64,000 bases of DNA from Marinomonas balearica. Lineage in GTDB: Bacteria > Pseudomonadota > Gammaproteobacteria > Pseudomonadales > Marinomonadaceae. Positions 54,799 to 64,000 of this stretch are shown piece after piece (within the stretch, counting starts at the first letter, position 1; each line of letters opens with the position of its first letter). The position numbers and the translations under genes were made by a program. The notes below the pieces were generated by a model. That model was not told where the DNA came from. It was given only the letters and a program-made list of their open reading frames with translations, and searched no databases. The stretch spans positions 359,815 to 423,814 of the forward strand of contig NZ_SNXC01000009.1 of assembly GCF_004362145.1 (NCBI RefSeq), in the 5' to 3' direction.

Positions 54799-56211
54799 TT
54801 ATTGCACCGCACTTTTTGCTGGAATGGGAGCGATCATATTCTCAGGTTTGAGGAGATCGTTCAGTTGTTCTTCAGTGAGTAGCTTCTCTCGTAGAATTAA
54901 CGTTTTAACGGTTGTGCCGGACAGTAACGCATCGCGAGCGATGCGAGATGAATTTGCGTAACCAATATGTGGTACAAGTGCTGTGATAATGCCAATACTA
55001 TTTTCAACGTGAGCTAAACAAGCATCAGCGTTGGCATCAATGCCTCGAATGCAACGAAGTTCTAGCATTTCGCAGGCTTCTTTTAGCATTTTTAGAGAAT
55101 TGAGTAGGTTATATATGATCATGGGCTCCATCGCGTTAAGCTGGAGTTGCCCCGCTTCGGCTGCAAGTGTTACCGCAAGATCAGAGGCGATCACTTGATA
55201 GGCTGTTTGATTCATTGCTTCGGGTATAACAGGGTTAACCTTTCCCGGCATGATGGAAGAACCCGGTTGCATCTCAGGTAATTTGATCTCGCCAAAACCC
55301 GTACGAGGGCCGCTAGAGAGCAGGCGTAAATCGTTGCTCATTTTGCTGAGCTTGGTTGCAAGGCGTTTTAAAATGCCTGAGAAGAAAACAAAAGCGCCCA
55401 TATCCGATGACGCTTCGACTAGATTGGTCGCAGGGACGACAGGCTTACCTGATAACTCCGCTAAGTTCGCGACGACTTTTTTCGCGTACCCCTCAGGAGT
55501 GTTTATGCCTGTGCCTATCGCAGTGCCGCCTAAATTAACTTCACACAGCAATGTACAAGCCTCTTTGATACGTTCAATGTCTTCGCCCAAATTGACTGCA
55601 AATGCATCGAACTCTTGCCCAAGCGTCATGGGGACGGCATCTTGTAATTGAGTACGGCCCATTTTTAAAACGTTGGAGAACTCTTTGCCTTTGTCTTCTA
55701 AAGACGCTTTTAGAGAAGAAAGTACGGGAATGAAAGAATCCGCGGCAAACTGAATTCCCAAGCATGCAGCGGTTGGGTAGGCATCGTTTGTGGATTGTGA
55801 ACGGTTCACATGATCATTCGGGTGCAGATGCTGATAATCCCCTTTTTCTCGTCCCAGTTTAGTGAGTGCAATGTTTGCAATGACTTCATTCGCATTCATG
55901 TTAGTAGAAGTGCCTGCGCCGCCTTGAATCACATCCACAATAAACTGGTCGTGATAATGACCTTGGATTAGATCCTGACATGCATCAAAAATGGCGTCTG
56001 CTTTTGTCCTTTCTAATAAGCCATATTCGCAATTAGTGTGTGCAGCAGCGGCTTTTACCATTGCTAACGCTTTAATCAATTCAGGGAAGTGTGAAATGGG
56101 TACGCCAGTAATCGAAAAGTTGTTTGCTGCACGTTGAGTTTGGATTCCATAGAACGCATCAGCAGGAACATTTAAATTGCCAAGTAGATCGTATTCAGAG
56201 CGAGTGGTCAT
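54799..56211 (-). CDS. aspA: Aspartate ammonia-lyase (aspartase)
   Basis: A 470-residue fumarase/aspartase-superfamily enzyme converting aspartate to fumarate and ammonia. Signature GSSIMPGKVNPVIPE with the catalytic Ser loop; also GGAGTSTNMNANEVIAN and NDHVNRSQSTNDAYPT. Pairs with the downstream asparaginase to feed the TCA cycle. Divergent from an HTH regulator with a large dyad in between. Confidence 0.97.
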   Translation of the reverse strand: MTTRSEYDLLGNLNVPADAFYGIQTQRAANNFSITGVPISHFPELIKALAMVKAAAAHTNCEYGLLERTKADAIFDACQDLIQGHYHDQFIVDVIQGGAGTSTNMNANEVIANIALTKLGREKGDYQHLHPNDHVNRSQSTNDAYPTAACLGIQFAADSFIPVLSSLKASLEDKGKEFSNVLKMGRTQLQDAVPMTLGQEFDAFAVNLGEDIERIKEACTLLCEVNLGGTAIGTGINTPEGYAKKVVANLAELSGKPVVPATNLVEASSDMGAFVFFSGILKRLATKLSKMSNDLRLLSSGPRTGFGEIKLPEMQPGSSIMPGKVNPVIPEAMNQTAYQVIASDLAVTLAAEAGQLQLNAMEPMIIYNLLNSLKMLKEACEMLELRCIRGIDANADACLAHVENSIGIITALVPHIGYANSSRIARDALLSGTTVKTLILREKLLTEEQLNDLLKPENMIAPIPAKSAVQ

Positions 56212-56345
56212 TGAGTGCTAATCCTAAAAAGTGCGAGACCGACTGAAGCGGATAGCTTGCAGAGCGGTCGTCGCTAAGGGTGATCATTGCACCTATATTG
56301 AAACGAAAATCACGCCAGAAAGGGAGTATGTAAGTCGGTACTGAT

Positions 56346-56384
56346 TGATGCTAATAGATGCTATTAGAGAATCAATTAGCATCA
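56346..56384. promoter_or_regulatory. Dyad upstream of aspA, candidate operator
   Basis: TGATGCTAAT (56346-56355) and ATTAGCATCA (56375-56384) are perfect 10-bp inverted arms 19 bp apart. A second dyad CTAATA-gatgc-TATTAG (56351-56367) overlaps the left arm, and GATGCTA occurs twice. The site lies between divergent aspA and the HTH regulator gene. Confidence 0.6.
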
Positions 56385-56442
56385 GATGTGAGGTGTGAAT
56401 GCTGGTTTTTTTTAGTACTATCTATTAGGTAGAACGAGATAA

Positions 56443-57270
56443 ATGAAGGTCGAGATGAACCAAGATTTCCAAAGTAACCTCCGCTTATTGTGCAGTTATT
56501 ATAAATCTATCGCAGAAGTCTGTCGGCGCTTGAATATTAATCGCCCTCAATTTAATCGATACCTTAATGGAAAGACGGTTCCCGCCGACAGCACAACGCG
56601 TCGAATATGTGATTTTTTTGGCGTCACTCAGAGCGAGATTTTGTTGCCTCATAGTCAGTTTCAACGCTTGGTTCAGGCACGTCCTATCAATCAAGAGGCA
56701 GAACATGCCGAAAAATCTATAGAGCAGCGCCATTTTGATCGATTAAATCACGTCGGACAAAAAGACCTAGAAAAGTATTGTGGTTACTACTTCGAATATT
56801 ACATTTCCATGTCGTGTCCGGGGCAGATCCTAAGAACTCTGGTTCATATCGAGGCTCAGGATGGAAAAACGTATTATGAGCGAATCGAGCGCTTTAACCC
56901 TAAGACCAGTAAGAAACCCTTTCATGGCATCTATCAAGGAGTGGTTCAATTTCTTTCTGATCGATTGTTTCTTATGGATTATGAAGTGCATACCAAGGTG
57001 GAAGTGACACAAACCATTTTGTACCCCTCTTTTAAAAATCGTGTTGAGCGTCTAAAAGGCTTGCGAATAGGTGTTTCGGGATCAGGCGAGAGAGTGCCTT
57101 GTTGTGTGCGAGTGGTATACGAATATCTTGGAAAAAGGCTAGATAGAAAGAAAGCACTGTCCATGTCTGGGCTCTACGATATGGATTCAAATGAAATTGA
57201 TGACGATATTAAAGAGGCGATCTGCAACGATATGGCGGAAGGTGAATGGCATTTTAGAGGGCGTTTTTAA
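56443..57270 (+). CDS. HTH-type regulator, probable controller of aspA-asparaginase
   Basis: A 275-residue protein with an N-terminal XRE/Cro-like helix-turn-helix (residues ~10-65: SIAEVCRRLNINRPQFNRYLNG, then TTRRICDFFGV) and a C-terminal domain of ~180 residues I do not recognise, probably ligand-binding. Start at 56443 or 56455 is undecided; the second has AAGG at good spacing. Divergent from aspA with a dyad in between, so autoregulation and aspA control are inferred. Confidence 0.75.
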   Translation: MKVEMNQDFQSNLRLLCSYYKSIAEVCRRLNINRPQFNRYLNGKTVPADSTTRRICDFFGVTQSEILLPHSQFQRLVQARPINQEAEHAEKSIEQRHFDRLNHVGQKDLEKYCGYYFEYYISMSCPGQILRTLVHIEAQDGKTYYERIERFNPKTSKKPFHGIYQGVVQFLSDRLFLMDYEVHTKVEVTQTILYPSFKNRVERLKGLRIGVSGSGERVPCCVRVVYEYLGKRLDRKKALSMSGLYDMDSNEIDDDIKEAICNDMAEGEWHFRGRF

Positions 57271-57312
57271 CTGAAGAGTTTTGCGTCTTATAGGTGTGTG
57301 AATGATTGAATG

Positions 57313-57350
57313 AAAAAAAAGCCCGTTAAGATCTAACTTAACGGGCTTTT
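57313..57350. terminator. Bidirectional terminator between HTH regulator and tRNA-Leu
   Basis: AGCCCGTTAAG and CTTAACGGGCT flanked by A8 and T5 runs. Confidence 0.9.
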
Positions 57351-57354
57351 TATA

Positions 57355-57439
57355 TGGTACCAGTGGGCGGACTCGAACCGCCACGCCGTGAGGCAACGGA
57401 TTTTGAATCCGTCATGTCTACCAATTCCATCACACTGGC
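57355..57439 (-). tRNA. tRNA-Leu (anticodon CAA)
   Basis: An 85-nt class II tRNA with encoded CCA. The acceptor GCCAGTG pairs with CACTGGT, the anticodon loop is TTCAAAA between ACGGA and TCCGT, and a long variable arm follows. It decodes UUG. It lies on the minus strand with a good promoter upstream. Confidence 0.95.
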
Positions 57440-57458
57440 TTTGAAAAAGGTGAGGCGT

Positions 57459-57486
57459 ATTATCGTGATTTTTGAAAAGCTGTCAA
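57459..57486 (-). promoter_or_regulatory. Promoter of tRNA-Leu
   Basis: On the minus strand, TTGACA (57481-57486) and GATAAT (57459-57464) are 16 bp apart, ~20 bp before the mature tRNA 5' end. Confidence 0.7.
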
Positions 57487-57632
57487 TGCTTATTTAAAAG
57501 AATTTTAGAAACTTGTTTAAATTGCCACTTCTTTATTCAATCAGTCAGGTTTTCACTTGTGAGTCGTACCAAATGAACAAGAAATTCGCTAAAATGCCGC
57601 GTCGTTTTTTAGATTGTCGTTAATAAAACCTT

Positions 57633-59845
<2,213 letters not shown>

Positions 59846-59918
59846 TAAAAAAAGACTTTGTATTGGCAGTAGCCAAATACAGAAATAGAGTTTCATAAAC
59901 CATTGGAGAGTTAACACC

Positions 59919-60245
59919 ATGATCTCATTGATCTCACCAGCATACGCTGAAGGTGGCGCACCAGCAGACGCAGGCATATTTAATATTGTCCTGCTTGTCG
60001 GCTTTGTTATTATTTTTTACTTCTTGATGTGGCGCCCACAGGCAAAACGTGCGAAAGAGCATCGTAACTTGATTGCTTCTTTGGCGAAAGGAACAGAAGT
60101 AGTAACCAGTGGCGGCATCCTTGGTAAAGTAACCAAAGTAGACGACAACTACATTGTTCTTGAAGTGTCAGAAGGTGCTGAAATCAAATTTCAAAAATCG
60201 TCTGTCACGTCTGTTCTTCCAAAGGGAACATTAAAATCCATTTAA
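59919..60245 (+). CDS. yajC: Sec translocon accessory subunit YajC
   Basis: A 108-residue inner-membrane protein with one TM helix (~20-42, LLVGFVIIFYFLMWRPQ) and a cytoplasmic tail with SLAKGTEVVTSGG. Part of the SecDF-YajC complex. GGAGAG precedes the ATG. A hairpin lies between it and secD. Confidence 0.96.
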   Translation: MISLISPAYAEGGAPADAGIFNIVLLVGFVIIFYFLMWRPQAKRAKEHRNLIASLAKGTEVVTSGGILGKVTKVDDNYIVLEVSEGAEIKFQKSSVTSVLPKGTLKSI

Positions 60246-60254
60246 TATGGTGAC

Positions 60255-60282
60255 AAAACGCCCTTGAATAGGGCGTTTTCTT
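60255..60282. terminator. Hairpin terminator/attenuator between yajC and secD
   Basis: AAAACGCCC (60255-60263), loop TTGAATA, GGGCGTTTT (60271-60279), with T run. It probably reduces read-through into secDF. Confidence 0.6.
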
Positions 60283-60322
60283 GTTTTAATACCGTAAAAT
60301 TATCCAGTGTAAAGGATCTTTC

Positions 60323-62176
60323 ATGCTCAACAAGTATCCCTTGTGGAAGTATCTGCTCATCTTGGCTGTATTGGCATTTGGCGTAATTTATGCCTTGCCA
60401 AATTTATACCCAGATGATCCAGCTCTACAAATATCAGCACAAAAAGCGACCAGCGCAGTAGATGAGCGAACGTTAAAAACAGCACAGAAAGCGCTTGATA
60501 AGGCTGGCATAGAATTAAAAGCAGCAGAATTGACCTCTGCTGGTGGTACCTTGCGTTTCGATAATGGCGAGGACCAATTGGCAGCGAAGCCTGTTATTGC
60601 TGCGGCATTGGGCGACAGTTATGTAACGGCGCTAAACTTAGTGCCAACAACCCCAGATTGGTTGGCATCTCTCGGTGCGGGGCCAGCTAAGCTTGGCTTA
60701 GACTTGCGTGGCGGTGTGCACTTTCTATTAGAAGTGGATACACCAGCCGCTCTAAAGCAGCGTTTAGAGGTTGCGGCCAGTGAAATGAAATCGGCTCTTC
60801 GTAAAGAGCGAATTCGCTACCGCAGTGTAGCAATAAAAGATGGCGTTATGTCTATTCGTTTCTTGAAAGATGCGGATCGAGATTTGGCGGAATCTCTGTT
60901 AAAAGATCAGTTCGATAGCTATCTTTACCGAACGTTAGAAGAAGGAAAGAGCTTTTATCTGACTGTTGAGTTTAGCGAGGCTGAGCAGAAAGAAATTGAA
61001 ATTTATGCATTGCAGCAAAACTTAACGACCTTACGTAATCGTGTAAATGAGCTAGGGGTTGCTGAACCGTTAGTTCAGCGTCAGGGTAGTAATCGGATAG
61101 TTGTTGAATTGCCGGGTGTTCAAGATACTGCGGCGGCGAAACGTATCATTGGGGCAACAGCTAACCTAGAGTTTCGTTTAGAAGCGGGTCTTGATGCGAA
61201 TGCTTCTGATACCGAGACATTGACGTTCCGTAATGGCAGTGGTCGTACAGCGCAGCTTGAGAAAGACATTATCATTACGGGTGACAGTGTTTCGGACGCT
61301 AATTCTTCATTCGATGAGAACGGACGACCGCAGGTCAATATCAGTTTGGATTCGAAAGGCGGCAAACAGATGGCGAAAGTTACGCGATCTGCTGTTGGTA
61401 GAAATATGGCTGTGGTGTTCATCGAGCATAAAAGCCGTTCACGCTTTGTTGAACAAGAAGATGGCTCGCTAAAAGAAGTGCGTCGTAGTTATAGTGAAAA
61501 AGGCATTATTTCTCTGGCAACAATTCAAACGACATTGGGTAATTCATTTCGTATCACAGGGCTAGACAGTCCTCGTGAATCATCTGAATTAGCATTGCTT
61601 CTTCGTGCTGGTGCATTAGCAGCTCCGATCTACTTCGTAGAAGAGCGTACAATTGGACCAAGCCTTGGTGCGGAAAATATTCAATTGGGTGTGACGTCTG
61701 CTCAAATTGGTATGCTGGTTGTTATGTTGTTTATGTTGGTGTACTACAAAGCATTTGGTGTTTTCGCTAACGTATCTCTGATCCTTAACATTGTGTTGCT
61801 AATGGCATGCATGTCGTTATTAACGGCAACATTAACCTTGCCAGGGATTGCAGGGATTGTATTGACCATGGGTATGGCGGTGGATGCGAACGTATTGATA
61901 TTTTCGCGGATCAAAGAAGAGCTTGCCAATGGATTGCCGAGTCAGCAGGCCATTCATTCAGGCTTTAACCGAGCCTTCACTACAATATTTGATGCTAACA
62001 TTACAACGTTGCTCGTTGCGGTGATTCTATTTGCAGTAGGAACGGGCCCTGTGAAAGGGTTCGCAGTGACACTGTCGTTAGGTATCTTAACCTCAATGTT
62101 TACAGCGATTGTGGTGACGAGAGCGCAAGTTAACCTTGTTTATGGCGGCCGCAAAAATAAGCGCTTGTTCATTTAG
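60323..62176 (+). CDS. secD: Protein translocase subunit SecD
   Basis: A 617-residue RND-family protein using the proton gradient to pull exported proteins through SecYEG. TM1 near 8-27; D1 LGLDLRGGVHFLLEVD near residue 131; periplasmic domain to ~450; RAGALAAPI leads to the five TM helices, with MGMAVDANVLIFSRIKEE as the conserved motif. AAGGAT precedes the ATG. Confidence 0.97.
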   Translation: MLNKYPLWKYLLILAVLAFGVIYALPNLYPDDPALQISAQKATSAVDERTLKTAQKALDKAGIELKAAELTSAGGTLRFDNGEDQLAAKPVIAAALGDSYVTALNLVPTTPDWLASLGAGPAKLGLDLRGGVHFLLEVDTPAALKQRLEVAASEMKSALRKERIRYRSVAIKDGVMSIRFLKDADRDLAESLLKDQFDSYLYRTLEEGKSFYLTVEFSEAEQKEIEIYALQQNLTTLRNRVNELGVAEPLVQRQGSNRIVVELPGVQDTAAAKRIIGATANLEFRLEAGLDANASDTETLTFRNGSGRTAQLEKDIIITGDSVSDANSSFDENGRPQVNISLDSKGGKQMAKVTRSAVGRNMAVVFIEHKSRSRFVEQEDGSLKEVRRSYSEKGIISLATIQTTLGNSFRITGLDSPRESSELALLLRAGALAAPIYFVEERTIGPSLGAENIQLGVTSAQIGMLVVMLFMLVYYKAFGVFANVSLILNIVLLMACMSLLTATLTLPGIAGIVLTMGMAVDANVLIFSRIKEELANGLPSQQAIHSGFNRAFTTIFDANITTLLVAVILFAVGTGPVKGFAVTLSLGILTSMFTAIVVTRAQVNLVYGGRKNKRLFI

Positions 62177-62185
62177 GAGTAGAAG

Positions 62186-63100
62186 ATGAAAGTAACAAAT
62201 ATACCCTTTATGGCAATGCGCAAAATCGTTGCTATGTTTTCGGTGCTACTTATACTGATTTCCATCGGCTCGCTTGCAACAAAAGGTTTGCAGTTCGGTC
62301 TCGACTTTACTGGCGGTACGTTAGTTGAGGTTAAGTATGACGAAGCGCCGAATTTGGATGATGTACGAGCTGTACTGGCTCAAAACAACTACAGCGATGT
62401 AGTTGTTCAAAACTTCGGCTCTCCGACTGATGTGGTTGTTCGTATGGCGAACTCATACACTGCAACATTGGGTGATGAGGTTTTGGTTACACTAAAAGAG
62501 GGCGATAAAGTCGGTGTCTCTTTGCAGCGTTCTGAATACGTAGGTGCGCAGGTCGGTGAAGAGCTGAGAGAGCAGGGCGGTTTAGGTATGTTGCTAGCCT
62601 TGGCAATTGTCATGCTTTATGTTGCAGTGCGTTTTCAATTTAAGTTTTCTGTTGCCTCTGTGGCGGCATTGGCGCACGACGTTATTATCACGCTTGGTGT
62701 GTTCTCAATCTTCGAGATAGAGTTTGATTTGACGGTTCTCGCAGCGTTATTAGCTGTTATTGGTTACTCTTTGAACGATACTATCGTTGTGTGTGACCGA
62801 ATCCGTGAGAACTTCAGAATTATGCGTGAAACTGAGCCTGAAGCGTTGATAAATGAGTCAATTAACCAAACACTCGGTCGTACCATTATTACGTCGATGA
62901 CAACTTTGTTTGTGTTGGTGGTGCTCTACTTGTTTGGCGGGGAGGCGATTAATAACTTCTCGTTTGCTCTGTTGGTGGGTATTGTCATTGGTACGTACTC
63001 TTCTGTCTTTGTTGCTGCAAATTTGTTGCTGGCGCAAGGTATAACGAGAGAAGATCTAATTCCAGCGCCGAAAGAAGAGCTGGAAGACGAGTTACCATAA
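62186..63100 (+). CDS. secF: Protein translocase subunit SecF
   Basis: A 304-residue partner of SecD. FGLDFTGGTLVEV follows TM1; the second conserved region is GYSLNDTIVVCDRIRENFR, and TLGRTIITSMTTLFV lies in the later helices. AGGAG precedes the ATG, 9 bp after secD. Confidence 0.97.
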   Translation: MKVTNIPFMAMRKIVAMFSVLLILISIGSLATKGLQFGLDFTGGTLVEVKYDEAPNLDDVRAVLAQNNYSDVVVQNFGSPTDVVVRMANSYTATLGDEVLVTLKEGDKVGVSLQRSEYVGAQVGEELREQGGLGMLLALAIVMLYVAVRFQFKFSVASVAALAHDVIITLGVFSIFEIEFDLTVLAALLAVIGYSLNDTIVVCDRIRENFRIMRETEPEALINESINQTLGRTIITSMTTLFVLVVLYLFGGEAINNFSFALLVGIVIGTYSSVFVAANLLLAQGITREDLIPAPKEELEDELP

Positions 63101-63137
63101 AGTATATGTAGGCTTGGCCTATATTGGTTAGCGTTTT

Positions 63138-63173
63138 AAAAAGCCCGCTGGTGTATACAGCGGGCTTTTTTGC
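63138..63173 (+). terminator. Terminator after secF
   Basis: AAAAAGCCCGCTG and CAGCGGGCTTTTTT form the stem and T run, ending the queA-secF unit. Confidence 0.9.
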
Positions 63174-63372
63174 TTTTATGGCCTCTATAACAATGGGGTA
63201 AGTGGTTCATTTATAGACAATAATTGACGTTTTACCCGTTTTTTGTATGATTCGTATTCAATCGGAAGATATTTGGTATAAAAGTTAAAAAAAACGCAAA
63301 AAAGGCTTCCCTTTTCAGATCCATATAGTAATATACGCACCCGCTGACAGAGACAGTGTCTTGTTCAGCAAA

Positions 63373-63449
63373 CGGGGCGTAGCGCAGCCTGGTAGCGCAC
63401 TAGCATGGGGTGCTAGTGGTCGCAGGTTCAAATCCTGCCGTCCCGACCA
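63373..63449 (+). tRNA. tRNA-Pro (anticodon GGG)
   Basis: 77 nt including CCA; anticodon loop ATGGGGT between CTAGC and GCTAG. First tRNA of a tight six-gene array reaching the window edge. Confidence 0.95.
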
Positions 63450-63460
63450 GAAACGGAAAA

Positions 63461-63536
63461 GCCGATATAGCTCAGTTGGTAGAGCATCTGACTTGTAATC
63501 AGAGGGTCCCGAGTTCGACTCTTGGTGTCGGCACCA
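63461..63536 (+). tRNA. tRNA-Thr (anticodon TGT), copy 1
   Basis: 76 nt including CCA; loop CTTGTAA between TCTGA and TCAGA. The acceptor carries A-T where the other three copies carry G-C (GCCGATA/TGTCGGC). Confidence 0.95.
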
Positions 63537-63571
63537 TTTCTTGGTAAATACAATTTGTTTTGGTTCTTTAT

Positions 63572-63647
63572 GCCGGTATAGCTCAGTTGGTAGAGCATCT
63601 GACTTGTAATCAGAGGGTCCCGAGTTCGACTCTTGGTGCCGGCACCA
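63572..63647 (+). tRNA. tRNA-Thr (anticodon TGT), copy 2
   Basis: 76 nt including CCA; same body as copy 1 but acceptor GCCGGTA/TGCCGGC. Spacer to the next copy is 47 bp. Confidence 0.95.
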
Positions 63648-63694
63648 TATCTCTAAGGTTTTTCTTAGAGAGGTGAAAAGAATAAAGCATGTTT

Positions 63695-63770
63695 GCCGGT
63701 ATAGCTCAGTTGGTAGAGCATCTGACTTGTAATCAGAGGGTCCCGAGTTCGACTCTTGGTGCCGGCACCA
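63695..63770 (+). tRNA. tRNA-Thr (anticodon TGT), copy 3
   Basis: 76 nt including CCA, identical by eye to copy 2. Confidence 0.95.
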
Positions 63771-63791
63771 TTAAATCGCAGAAATATACCT

Positions 63792-63867
63792 GCCGGTATA
63801 GCTCAGTTGGTAGAGCATCTGACTTGTAATCAGAGGGTCCCGAGTTCGACTCTTGGTGCCGGCACCA
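63792..63867 (+). tRNA. tRNA-Thr (anticodon TGT), copy 4
   Basis: 76 nt including CCA, identical by eye to copies 2 and 3. Confidence 0.95.
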
Positions 63868-63908
63868 TGCGAAATAATTTTTCCCCAAGTAGCTTGAATA
63901 GCTAAAGC

Positions 63909-63984
63909 GGGTGTGTAGCTCAGTTGGGAGAGCGTCGCCCTTACAAGGCGAATGTCGGGAGTTCGAACCTCTCCACACCCACCA
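63909..63984 (+). tRNA. tRNA-Val (anticodon TAC)
   Basis: 76 nt including CCA; acceptor GGGTGTG/CACACCC and anticodon loop CTTACAA between TCGCC and GGCGA. The array may continue past the window. Confidence 0.95.
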
Positions 63985-64000
63985 CTTATTTAACAGTGGG

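Noticed and set aside
63733..63978. Minus-strand ORF of 81 codons
   Set aside because: It is the antisense of two tRNA-Thr copies and tRNA-Val; its repeated peptide is a known artefact of tRNA regions.

Overview
The window reads as chromosomal core DNA of a marine gammaproteobacterium. The best guess is Oceanospirillales, close to Marinomonas. This rests on the gene content (sdhCDAB-sucAB-lpd-sucCD after a divergent gltA, a Lap adhesin-export locus, queA-tgt-yajC-secDF, a 2-hydroxycarboxylate transporter with a CitA/CitB-type pair), moderate to low GC and the protein sequences. It was judged by eye, without a database search. No phage, insertion sequence, CRISPR array or rRNA is visible.

Layout. 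1-4.3 kb: 3' part of speA, a degenerate agmatine-deiminase homologue, a candidate small RNA, an ABM-GNAT fusion and an orphan bicupin. 4.5-8.3 kb: parC, then an iron-storage module of two complementary bacterioferritin subunits and a Fur-box-preceded bfd. 8.3-11.6 kb: FrnE-like DsbA protein, Tag-like glycosylase, an atypical PdxJ, a DTW tRNA-modification enzyme and DUF1244. 11.7-19.7 kb: Lap biofilm locus (lapG, lapD, a small conserved protein, lapB, lapC, a LuxR regulator). 19.7-23.6 kb: purM-purN-DUF3108, and DUF2066 with a zinc-ribbon protein. 23.7-37.3 kb: TCA-cycle cluster. 37.3-40.8 kb: two EamA-type exporters, each divergent from a regulator (MarR, LysR). 40.8-45 kb: 2-hydroxycarboxylate transporter, its two-component system and a small Rossmann-like protein. 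45.4-53.6 kb: OmpR-type pair, pirin, GtrA, another EamA exporter, VOC protein, frameshifted LysE-type exporter, siderophore-interacting reductase, cNMP-binding protein, SH3 protein and DUF2721. 53.8-57.3 kb: aspA-asparaginase with a divergent HTH regulator. 57.3-64 kb: tRNA-Leu, queA-tgt-yajC-secD-secF, and a tRNA array Pro, Thr x4, Val.

How the genes work together. The 12-kb TCA block covers citrate synthase, succinate dehydrogenase, 2-oxoglutarate dehydrogenase (with a double-lipoyl SucB) and succinyl-CoA synthetase. Organic and amino acid entry routes sit nearby: 2HCT transport, and aspartase plus asparaginase giving fumarate. Iron genes carry two Fur-like boxes. The Lap genes form a c-di-GMP-gated adhesin retention and export system, but the adhesin itself is not here.

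Points most worth a second look: the deiminase homologue that keeps its fold but has lost catalytic positions; the division of labour between the two bacterioferritins; the ~185-residue repetitive extension of LapB with A8 tracts; the candidate sRNA at 2.5-2.66 kb; the palindrome arrays beside the MarR gene and beside aspA; and the frameshift in a T7 run of the LysE-type gene.
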